Part shown: piece after piece, positions 1 through 5,660 of the stretch | How positions within the stretch are numbered: the stretch's first letter is position 1 | Layout: the number at the start of each line of letters is the position of its first letter | DNA from: Acidobacteriota bacterium | Lineage (GTDB): Bacteria; Planctomycetota; Phycisphaerae; WQYP01; JAJZKJ01 | DNA: 8,927 nt | Reading direction: 5' to 3' | Assembly (NCBI GenBank): GCA_021804195.1 | Contig: JAJZKJ010000066.1 | Coordinates: 1 to 8,927 of the forward strand | The notes under the pieces: generated by a model | Told to the model about the DNA's origin: nothing | Databases searched by the model: none | Seen by the model: the letters and a program-made list of their open reading frames with translations, nothing else | Translations under genes and position numbers: made by a program

Positions 1-11
1 AGCGTGTTCAT
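1..11 (-). CDS. Start of an M56/BlaR1-type gene, leaving the window at the left edge (partial)
   Basis: Only the first three codons (Met-Asn-Thr) and two more bases are visible. The ATG overlaps the stop of the blaI-like gene in an ATGA arrangement and has an AGGAGG sequence just upstream. In blaI-blaR1 operons the M56 protease gene commonly follows blaI with this kind of overlap. I infer that this is the N-terminal end of an M56 membrane protease, possibly the very piece missing from the truncated M56 gene on the other strand. The start signal is seen directly; the identity of the gene is inference. Confidence 0.45.
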
Positions 12-316
12 TGTTCCTCCTTTTCTTCAAGCAACCGCTTCAATTCACGGATTTCCGCGGTTGAAAGATTTTTGCTTTCCACGAAGTGCGCCAGCATGGG
101 CCGCAGCGCGCCGTTAAAGACCCGATCCAAAAACGTTTCGCTCGCCTCCGCTACACATTCCGCTTGCTTCACCAACGGGCGATAGAGATAGGCCCGCCCT
201 TCTTTGCGGAAGCCCAGGGCCTTCTTGGCGACCAGCCGGCCCAAAAACGTCTTGAATTTATTCCAGCACCATCCGCCCGTTTTTTCCAGCGTTTCACCAA
301 GCCCGGCGATGGCCAT
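8..316 (-). pseudogene. BlaI/MecI/CopY-family transcriptional repressor, 5'-truncated
   Basis: BlaI-type repressors are winged-helix DNA-binding dimers that repress a partner operon until an M56 protease (BlaR1) cleaves them. The reading frame is open from 574, but family resemblance appears only from about 316 downward. The recognition-helix/wing region is GWCWNKFKTFLGRL followed by KEGRAYLYRPLV. The dimerisation part then reads FLDRVFNGALRPMLAHF and LSTAEIRELKRLLEEKEE, as in BlaI. From the ATG at 316 there are 102 codons against roughly 120-130 in the family. About the first 25-30 residues are missing (first helix, usual Glu-Trp-Glu-Val-type motif). The upstream part of the frame is antisense to the M56 gene and does not look like BlaI. 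The protein would lack part of its DNA-binding domain, so I call it broken. The family call is firm; the exact breakpoint is uncertain by some tens of bases. Confidence 0.8.
16..21 (-). promoter_or_regulatory. Shine-Dalgarno site (AGGAGG) for the leftward gene
   Basis: The minus strand reads AGGAGG four bases before the ATG at 11-9, inside the last codons of the blaI-like gene. This strong ribosome binding site supports translation of a gene coupled to blaI and shows that blaI was originally followed, in the same direction, by another gene. Confidence 0.55.
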
Positions 317-345
317 GCCAGGGCATCCAGGTTCGTTGAAACATT
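298..345. other. Rearrangement junction between blaI-like and blaR1-like fragments
   Basis: BlaI resemblance on the minus strand ends, and M56 resemblance on the plus strand begins, within this stretch. Neither gene has its own 5' end here, and there is no spacer with a promoter between them. The short near-palindrome ATGCC-AG-GGCAT lies at 315-326. The two halves and their orientation are seen in the sequence; the inversion is inferred. Confidence 0.6.
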
Positions 346-1841
346 CCGCCCCACCGGCCAGCGGCGACGCCCTCGTTTCATTGGCGGTTCGGACCACTGC
401 GACCGCATTTTCCTGGCTCGAATCCTGGCGGAACTGGCTGGTCGGGGTCTGGCTGGCCGGCGCCGCGGCGCTGCTGGTTGGGCTTTTGACAACGGGTTGC
501 CGGAGGCGATGGAGAACTCGGCGCAAACGTCCTCTGACGGTTGCGGAAGTGCTGGATTTGCTTGAGGACTGCAAGCAAGAGATGGGGGTCTATGCGCCGC
601 TGGCCCTGATTGAGACCGATGCCGCAGCCAGCCCGGCATTGTACGGATTCATCCGGCCCCGCCTGCTCCTGCCGGCCGGGTTGACAGAGAGTTTTTCGCT
701 GCCGGAGTTGCGTCATGTGTTTTTACACGAACTGGGCCACGTCAAGCGCGGCGACATTCCACTGAACTGGCTCACGACGCTGCTGTTGATCCTGCACTGG
801 TTCAATCCTCTGGTATGGTATGCCTTCCGCCGAATGCAGGCCGACAGGGAGCTGGCATGCGATGCGCTGGCTTTGTCGTACAGCGGGGACCGGGAAAGGC
901 AGTTCTACGGGCGCACGGTCATCAAAGTGCTCGAACATTTCAGTTGCCCGGCCAGGTCGCCGGACATGGTCGGAATACTGGAAAACAGAAATCAAATGAA
1001 AGCGAGGATTCGTATGATCAAAAAATTCGAGAAAACAAATGGTTGGCCAGTGGCGGCGGTAGCGCTGTTCATTGGCCTTGCACTGGTTGGTTTCACCGGC
1101 GCGCAATCCGGGGCGGGCGCCGGGCCGACCGCCGCCAATCCCAGAAGCGCAATTGAAAACAGTCCTGCTACCGCGGAAGGCCGGCCGAACATCATCGCCA
1201 CATCACCGCGTGTGGGGGAAACGGATGTGAATCCGGCGATTACTCAGATCACTGTCACATTCGACCGGGACATGGGGAAGGGATTTTCGTGGACCGGCGG
1301 CGGGGCGGATTATCCTCCAAGTCCCGCGGGGCAACGCGCGCATTGGCTCAACAAACGCACCTGTGTTTTGCCCGTCAAGCTCCAAGCCGCCCACTATTAC
1401 CGCGTGGGCATCAATTCCAAGAGCTACAGGAATTTTCGAAGCGCAGGCGGTTTATCGGCAAGACCAACGGCTATTTATTTCACTACTCGAGGTGCGGGTA
1501 GACAATTGCAACGGCTGGCCGCCAAGCCAAAGATCATGAGGCTTATTCCTAAAAACGGTGCGAAGGACGTGAACCCGAATTTGACGGAAATCAGCGTTAC
1601 GTTCAGTGTTCCGATGGGCGCGGGGTTTTCCTGGACGGGCGGGGGGCCTGATTTCCCGACGATTCCCAAAGGGAAGAAGCCCTACTGGACCGAAGATCAC
1701 AAGACCTGTGTGCTGCCGGTGAAGCTGGAACCGGGCCACACTTATCGCTTGGGCATCAACAGTCCGTCCTACAAAAGCTTCCAAAGCAGCGGCGGCGTGC
1801 CCTTGGCCCCAGTGGTCTTACGCTTCACAACAAGGAAGTGA
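315..1841 (+). CDS. BlaR1-like M56 metallopeptidase with two SbsA-type Ig-like domains, N-terminally truncated
   Basis: M56 proteases are membrane zinc peptidases that sense an envelope signal and cleave a BlaI-type repressor. The frame is open from 204, but sequence before about 315 is antisense to blaI, so I place the usable start near the ATGs at 309/315 (about 508 residues). No Shine-Dalgarno precedes them. Residue numbers here count from 204. A membrane segment lies at 77-95 (VGVWLAGAAALLVG). The M56 region has ASPALYGFIRPRLLLP at 142-157, the zinc motif HELGH at 175-179, a hydrophobic stretch at 189-207 and the downstream ADRELACDAL (213-222) with a likely metal-ligand Glu. Another membrane segment is at 281-299. 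Two tandem domains then follow at about 333-428 and 444-544. The two N-terminal membrane helices typical of BlaR1 are absent. There is no penicillin-binding sensor domain, so the signal is probably not a beta-lactam. The protease core is intact, but correct membrane insertion is doubtful. Confidence 0.8.
   Translation: MPGHPGSLKHSAPPASGDALVSLAVRTTATAFSWLESWRNWLVGVWLAGAAALLVGLLTTGCRRRWRTRRKRPLTVAEVLDLLEDCKQEMGVYAPLALIETDAAASPALYGFIRPRLLLPAGLTESFSLPELRHVFLHELGHVKRGDIPLNWLTTLLLILHWFNPLVWYAFRRMQADRELACDALALSYSGDRERQFYGRTVIKVLEHFSCPARSPDMVGILENRNQMKARIRMIKKFEKTNGWPVAAVALFIGLALVGFTGAQSGAGAGPTAANPRSAIENSPATAEGRPNIIATSPRVGETDVNPAITQITVTFDRDMGKGFSWTGGGADYPPSPAGQRAHWLNKRTCVLPVKLQAAHYYRVGINSKSYRNFRSAGGLSARPTAIYFTTRGAGRQLQRLAAKPKIMRLIPKNGAKDVNPNLTEISVTFSVPMGAGFSWTGGGPDFPTIPKGKKPYWTEDHKTCVLPVKLEPGHTYRLGINSPSYKSFQSSGGVPLAPVVLRFTTRK
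1200..1487 (+). repeat. SbsA Ig-like domain, copy 1 (C-terminal region of the M56 protein)
   Basis: This encodes residues 333-428 of the frame that opens at 204. It begins with the typical SPRVGETDVNPAITQITVTF, has FSWTGGG and TCVLPVKL motifs, and ends with AIYFTTRG. The pattern matches the bacterial Ig-like fold of the SbsA/Big_5 group, usually extracytoplasmic. It shares its main motifs and their spacing with the next copy, which indicates tandem duplication of the domain. Confidence 0.65.
1533..1835 (+). repeat. SbsA Ig-like domain, copy 2 (C-terminal region of the M56 protein)
   Basis: This encodes residues 444-544. It repeats the landmarks of copy 1: GAKDVNPNLTEISVTF, FSWTGGGPDFP, TCVLPVKL, YRLGINSPSYKSF and a closing VVLRFTTRK at the stop codon. 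The two copies are separated by a linker of about 15 residues. They probably form the extracytoplasmic sensor or wall-contact part of the protease. Confidence 0.65.
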
Positions 1842-1970
1842 TAACGCTTACGCAAATCTTTGGGAATTCTTATTGAAAATGGAGCAAGCAGCATGGAGAA
1901 AGCACTTCAAAAATCATTACATCTTTATTATGATTTGGGTAAGCAATAAAAAGTAAGGTAGTAAACAAGG
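1842..1970 (+). promoter_or_regulatory. AT-rich spacer upstream of the HAD phosphatase gene, possible promoter region
   Basis: This 129-bp gap is clearly richer in A and T than the genes around it, and no open frame of note fills it. TATTAT at 1926-1931 could be a -10 element, but the nearest -35-like TTCAAA (1906-1911) is only 14 bases away. No firm promoter can be drawn. The base composition and the position before a gene that starts a same-strand series are the only support. Confidence 0.25.
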
Positions 1971-2672
1971 GTGACCCAATTGACGAACTTTCCGCTACCG
2001 CCTCCCGATTTGGCCCAGGTATGGCTCGACTTTGACGGGACTATTTCCCGTGTGGACGTGCTCGATGAGCTTATCAACCGATATGCCGTTAATGAATCCT
2101 GGAGGCTCATTGAAGAACGCTGGCAGGCGGGTCTGATCGGTTCGCGGGAATGTCTGCGGCAGGAATTTTCGTTGGTGCGAATTTCCGCCCGGGAACTTGA
2201 GGCGTTCCTGGATCGAATTGAGGTGGATCCCGGCTTGGAGCTTTTATTGGAATATCTGGCCCAACATCGTGTTCCGGTGACGATTCTCAGCGACGGCATC
2301 GAGCGATTCATTAAGAGAATTCTGGCCCGCCGGGGGATTGCCCGTCTGGAAGTTTACGCCAATCGGATCGTGCAATGCGGCGAACGGTTGCGGCTGATAT
2401 GTCCGCATTCGCAAACACATTGCCAGTCGGGCGCCGCCCATTGCAAATGCGCCAGCGCCGAACAATTAAGACGGCCGGGAAGACAGACGATTTATATTGG
2501 CGATGGCCGGAGCGATTTATGCCCGGCCCGTAAAGCTGACCGGGTGTTCGCCAAGGGCGTATTGGCCCGGGCGCTGGCGGTCGAACACATCGCCTATATT
2601 CCTTTTGTTTCACTGCGGGATGTCGCCTCGGCCCTCCGGCAGGCGTGGTCGACCAGGGCGGCGGTGATTTAA
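1971..2672 (+). CDS. HAD-superfamily (subclass IB) phosphatase, MtnX-like
   Basis: This is a cytosolic Mg-dependent phosphatase of 233 residues, a usual length for the family. Motif I is WLDFDGTIS with Asp20 (nucleophile) and Asp22. Motif II is TILSDG with Ser107. A Cys/His-rich stretch PHSQTH..HCKC (145-160) contains Lys159 and resembles the Cys-rich segment of MtnX, the 2-hydroxy-3-keto-5-methylthiopentenyl-1-phosphate phosphatase of methionine salvage. Motif III is YIGDGRSDLCPARKAD, with Asp178 and Asp182. The helical cap lies between motifs I and II. The start is GTG at 1971: a TAA in frame at 1962-1964 prevents extension, and there is no ATG before motif I. A TTG at 1980 with AAGG nine bases upstream is an alternative. 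No other methionine-salvage gene is in the window, so the true substrate may be another small phosphomonoester, perhaps one belonging to the downstream pathway. The fold and catalysis are clear; the substrate is not. Confidence 0.8.
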   Translation: MTQLTNFPLPPPDLAQVWLDFDGTISRVDVLDELINRYAVNESWRLIEERWQAGLIGSRECLRQEFSLVRISARELEAFLDRIEVDPGLELLLEYLAQHRVPVTILSDGIERFIKRILARRGIARLEVYANRIVQCGERLRLICPHSQTHCQSGAAHCKCASAEQLRRPGRQTIYIGDGRSDLCPARKADRVFAKGVLARALAVEHIAYIPFVSLRDVASALRQAWSTRAAVI

Positions 2673-2706
2673 CCGCACGATGGTGTGGCCGGCCGACGCG
2701 GAAGTC

Positions 2707-2735
2707 TTGGCGCGGAGAGCTGGACAAGATAAAAA
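2707..2735 (+). promoter_or_regulatory. Weak candidate sigma70-type promoter before the M20 operon
   Basis: TTGGCG (2707-2712) and TAAAAA (2730-2735) are separated by 17 bases and lie in the gap between the HAD gene and the M20 gene. Transcription would start about where the inverted repeat at 2743 begins. Both boxes are imperfect, and other placements are possible. Confidence 0.2.
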
Positions 2736-2742
2736 GCGGGAC

Positions 2743-2780
2743 AGTTTATCACATCGCCGCCGGATTGCCGGTGATAAACT
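2743..2780. repeat. Perfect 10-bp inverted repeat in the HAD-M20 gap
   Basis: AGTTTATCAC (2743-2752) and GTGATAAACT (2771-2780) are exact reverse complements separated by 18 bases. The loop itself holds CCGG-ATTG-CCGG. It could be an RNA stem-loop in the leader of the M20 operon, an operator with two half-sites, or a terminator for minus-strand transcription, because on that strand the stem is followed by CCCGC and five T. It does not end in a T-run on the plus strand, so it is not a standard terminator for the HAD gene. The remaining gap (2673-2921) shows no convincing gene. Confidence 0.6.
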
Positions 2781-2921
2781 CCCATCCCGGCGCACCGCGA
2801 TGAACAAAAGAATATCCCGCCGCGCAGGGGGCCCGGATTTTTACGTCGATTCTCTCGCCGGCGAAGCCATTTAGAAAGACTTCAGCCATGCGGTTGCCCG
2901 TGCGAAGCCTTGGAAACTCTC

Positions 2922-4238
2922 ATGCCAATAATATCGAAACTCGCTGTCCCTACCCCGGCGAATTTGAGGAAAAAACTCATTCGGGCCGTGCAACGGCTCC
3001 AGCCGCAAGCGGAAAGTCTGCTGGCGGAAATTGTCCGGATTCCCAGCATCAGCGGGCGGGAAAAGGCCGTGGTGCGACGGTTGGCCCAATGGGCGCGAGC
3101 ATGCGGTTTTTCCGTTGACGTGTTCGAAACGGATGAGAAATCGCTGGCTGGTTTTCCCGAAGCCGCCGCCGGCCATCTCCCCTTAAAAGGTCGGCCCACC
3201 CTGGTCATCCGCCATCCTGGCCGGGAACGGGGCCGCAGTCTGCTGTTCAATGCCCATAGCGACGTGGTTGCCGCGCCGGAACCGGAACGCTGGCGGCACG
3301 GCCCCTGGTCTGGTTTCATGGCCAGGGGCCGCCTTTATGGTCGCGGCGCCTGCGATAGCAAAGGCCCGCTGGTCAGTGCCCTGCTGGCGATGCAGGCGCT
3401 GCGTGAAATTGCCGCCGGTGCCGACGCGCCGCGCGGCGATATCCTGCTGGAATTGGTTCCGGGCGAAGAAGATTGTGTCGGGCTGGGCACGCTTACCAGT
3501 CTGATGCGGGGTTATCGTGCCGATGCCGTGGTGATTCTCGAACCGACGGAGGGCCAACCACGCTGCGCATCACGAAGTGGCCTGCGATTTCGCATTACCG
3601 TCGCCGGCCGAGCCGTACATGGAACACTTAAGTGGCTGGGGCGCGACGCCATTGCGGATCTGCGGCGTGTTCTTGCGGCCCTGGAGCGAATGGAACGGAA
3701 ATTCAACCGGAAAAAATCAAACCAGCTCTTCGCTGATTATCCTATTCTACGGCCAATTACAGTGGATCAAATCCAAGGCGGTTCCTGGCCGGGCATGGTC
3801 TGCGATCAGGCCTTGTGCACGGGGTATTTCGAACTTCCGCCCGATGAGGATATTTCCGTCTGGAAACGCAGATTTCAGCGGGAGCTTGAGCAACGCATGG
3901 GTAAGGCCTTCGCCGCCGGCGATATGAAGACGGATTTTATTGAAGAATACTCCGGACACGCCACGGCGCCGGAGCACCCCCTGTGCCGGCTGGCCGAACG
4001 AATTTTGCAAATAAACGAACGAAAGCTTGCATGGAAGGGCTGGAAAGCATTTAATTCCGGATGTGAAGCGGGACTGCGCTGGCGGCGCCAGGGCGTTCCC
4101 ACGCTGGTGTGGGGACCGGGCAGCCTGGAGCAGGCGCACGCCGTTGACGAATTCGTGGATCTGGCCGCCGTTCGGGATACGGCGGTACATTTGGCGTTGC
4201 TGGCGTATTACTGGACGCATGATAAGGAAAACTCCTGA
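2922..4238 (+). CDS. M20-family metallohydrolase (ArgE/DapE/CPG2-like)
   Basis: M20 enzymes are two-metal hydrolases that cleave amide bonds of N-acyl amino acids or small peptides; a few run in reverse and make N-acyl amino acids. Residue numbers count from the in-frame TTG at 2910. NAHSDVV gives His116 (metal) and Asp118 (catalytic). GRGACDSKGP gives Asp149 (bridging). VPGEEDCVG gives Glu186 (general base) and Glu187 (metal). ILEPTEG gives Glu211 (metal). GRAVHG gives the lid-domain His237, and LEQAHAVDEF gives the last metal ligand His410. All expected residues are therefore present. I prefer ATG 2922, four codons inside, because GGA lies seven bases upstream; neither start has a strong ribosome site. 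Length is about 438 residues, normal for the family, and no signal peptide is seen, so it should be cytosolic. It overlaps the next gene by one base (TGATG) and is therefore translationally coupled to the aminotransferase. The specific substrate is unknown; an ArgE or DapE role is not supported by the neighbours. Confidence 0.85.
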   Translation: MPIISKLAVPTPANLRKKLIRAVQRLQPQAESLLAEIVRIPSISGREKAVVRRLAQWARACGFSVDVFETDEKSLAGFPEAAAGHLPLKGRPTLVIRHPGRERGRSLLFNAHSDVVAAPEPERWRHGPWSGFMARGRLYGRGACDSKGPLVSALLAMQALREIAAGADAPRGDILLELVPGEEDCVGLGTLTSLMRGYRADAVVILEPTEGQPRCASRSGLRFRITVAGRAVHGTLKWLGRDAIADLRRVLAALERMERKFNRKKSNQLFADYPILRPITVDQIQGGSWPGMVCDQALCTGYFELPPDEDISVWKRRFQRELEQRMGKAFAAGDMKTDFIEEYSGHATAPEHPLCRLAERILQINERKLAWKGWKAFNSGCEAGLRWRRQGVPTLVWGPGSLEQAHAVDEFVDLAAVRDTAVHLALLAYYWTHDKENS

Positions 4239-5599
4239 TGGGCGACGTACCAACCCAAACGGCCCCTCTTGGATTGGCGGACGCTTCGGCGGCCGAGCAA
4301 TCGCAGCGGTGGTTCGCCCGTGCCCGGCAAGTTCTCGCCGGTGGAATCAGCAGTTCCGCCCGCACCACCACCACCGGTTCCTGGCACTATCCACTGTATC
4401 TCACGCATGGTCGCGGCTCACATATTTGGGACGCCGACGGGCACGAATTCGTCGATTATCTGCTTAGTTATGGCAGTGTGATCCTGGGCCATGCCCACCC
4501 CGGCCTGATTCGCGCCGCGGACAAGCAGCTTGCGGATGGTACGATGTTCGGCACGTGCAATATCGTGGAAGTGGAACTGGCCGAACAGATATGCCGCATG
4601 GTTCCCGGCGCCGAGCTGGTCCGCTTTTCCAACTCCGGTTCGGAAGCCATCTGCGGAGCCATTCGGGCCGCCCGCGGCTTTACCGGCAAGAATCGCGTGC
4701 TCAAGTTCGAGGGACATTATCACGGTTGGGTGGATGTGCTGGCGGTAAGCAACCGGCCCACCGCGGCGCAAGCCGGTCCGCTGGACGCCCCGGCAAGTTA
4801 TCCCCATTCGCCCGGCATACCCGCCGGCGTAGTCGGCGACGTGATCATCGCCCCCTTCAATGACCGCGATCGGACAAGCCGTATTATCGAAAGCCATGCC
4901 TCCGACCTGGCCGCCGTGATTCTGGAACCCGTTGTCGCCAACAACGCCTGCATTGAACCGCAACCCGGATTTCTCCCGTGGTTGCGGGAGCAATGCGCGC
5001 GGTTGGGAATCATCCTCATATTTGATGAAATCGTCACCGGCTTCCGTCTGGCGCGAGGCGGGGCGGCGGAGGCATTCGGAGTTACGCCCGATCTGGCGGT
5101 TTTCAGCAAGGCGCTCGGCGGCGGGTTCGCGATCAGTGCTTTTGCGGGCCGGCGCGACATCATGGAATTGATCGGCGCCAATACTGTCAAACACGGCGGA
5201 ACCTACAACGGCAACCCGCTCTGCGCCGCGGCCGCCCTGTTCACTCTCCGCCAGATCGCCCGTCCCGGTGTTCTGGAATCCATTCATGAACATGGCCGGG
5301 CGTGTATGGAGGCCATCCGGAGAAGCAGTCGGGATTGGAACGTTCCGTGCGTTGTGCAGGGGAGTGGCGGCATGTTTCAGGTGGTATTCAACCGCGACGG
5401 CAAGCCGTTGCGTCATTATCGCGATCTGAGCGGCGTGGATATGGCCCGCTACGGCGCGTTCCGCCATGCCCTGCTACGCCAGGGCGTGCATCTGAACGGT
5501 TCCGGGTCCGCGTGCTGGTTCATCAGCACGGTACACAGCGCCGACGATCTGGCTATTGCCACGGCGGCGATTGAAAAGGCCATGCGCGCCGTCCGATGA
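4238..5599 (+). CDS. Class III PLP-dependent aminotransferase, glutamate-1-semialdehyde-aminotransferase type
   Basis: This is a cytosolic fold-type I PLP enzyme of 453 residues that moves an amino group to or from a non-alpha carbon or carbonyl. The N-terminal GGISSSART (35-43) resembles the GSAM start. SNSGSEAICGAIRAARGFTGK (residues 131-151) is the cofactor-phosphate region, and EGHYHGW (158-164) follows. FDEIVTGFR (262-270) carries Asp263, which contacts the PLP pyridine N. FSKALGGG (289-296) carries the Schiff-base Lys291, and GTYNGNP (321-327) contacts phosphate from the partner subunit. True HemL proteins have GTLSGNP and a GGGLPVGAYGG context, so this looks like a relative in secondary or lipid metabolism, not the heme enzyme. 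The ATG overlaps the M20 stop, and the PaaK-like gene follows after 61 bases. The acceptor could be an aldehyde or ketone made elsewhere; mutase activity is also possible. The family is certain and the substrate unknown. Confidence 0.88.
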   Translation: MGDVPTQTAPLGLADASAAEQSQRWFARARQVLAGGISSSARTTTTGSWHYPLYLTHGRGSHIWDADGHEFVDYLLSYGSVILGHAHPGLIRAADKQLADGTMFGTCNIVEVELAEQICRMVPGAELVRFSNSGSEAICGAIRAARGFTGKNRVLKFEGHYHGWVDVLAVSNRPTAAQAGPLDAPASYPHSPGIPAGVVGDVIIAPFNDRDRTSRIIESHASDLAAVILEPVVANNACIEPQPGFLPWLREQCARLGIILIFDEIVTGFRLARGGAAEAFGVTPDLAVFSKALGGGFAISAFAGRRDIMELIGANTVKHGGTYNGNPLCAAAALFTLRQIARPGVLESIHEHGRACMEAIRRSSRDWNVPCVVQGSGGMFQVVFNRDGKPLRHYRDLSGVDMARYGAFRHALLRQGVHLNGSGSACWFISTVHSADDLAIATAAIEKAMRAVR

Positions 5600-5615
5600 A
5601 TCTTGTTGGGGCGCA

Positions 5616-5637
5616 AGGGCCTATCCGGGCAGGCTCT
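5616..5637 (+). other. Possible small stem-loop between aminotransferase and ligase genes
   Basis: AGGGCCT (5616-5622) can pair with AGGCTCT (5631-5637) through seven pairs, one of them G-U, around an 8-base loop. It lies in the only sizeable gap of the operon and is not followed by T residues. It might affect mRNA processing or relative expression, or be chance in GC-rich DNA. Confidence 0.2.
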
Positions 5638-5660
5638 AAACACGGGAGCATCTTGGAACA

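Noticed and set aside
86..565. Plus-strand frame of 159 codons crossing the blaI/blaR1 junction
   Set aside because: It is out of frame with the M56 gene, antisense to BlaI, and shows no family pattern.
317..574. Upstream extension of the minus-strand BlaI frame to an apparent start at 574
   Set aside because: The extra 86 residues are antisense to the M56 gene and low-complexity, and do not resemble the BlaI N-terminus. They result from the rearrangement.
2800..2874. Possible 24-codon small gene in the HAD-M20 gap, inside a longer 64-codon frame from 2680
   Set aside because: There is no ribosome binding site, no hydrophobic or other recognisable character, and the frame spans the inverted repeat. 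Nothing supports translation.
2922..4238. Assigning the M20 gene as argE or dapE
   Set aside because: Motifs are shared by the whole family, and no arginine or lysine biosynthesis gene is nearby.
4418..5467. Long minus-strand open frame (349 codons) opposite the aminotransferase gene
   Set aside because: It is antisense to a gene with complete PLP-enzyme motifs, has no recognisable domain, and such shadow frames are common in GC-rich DNA.
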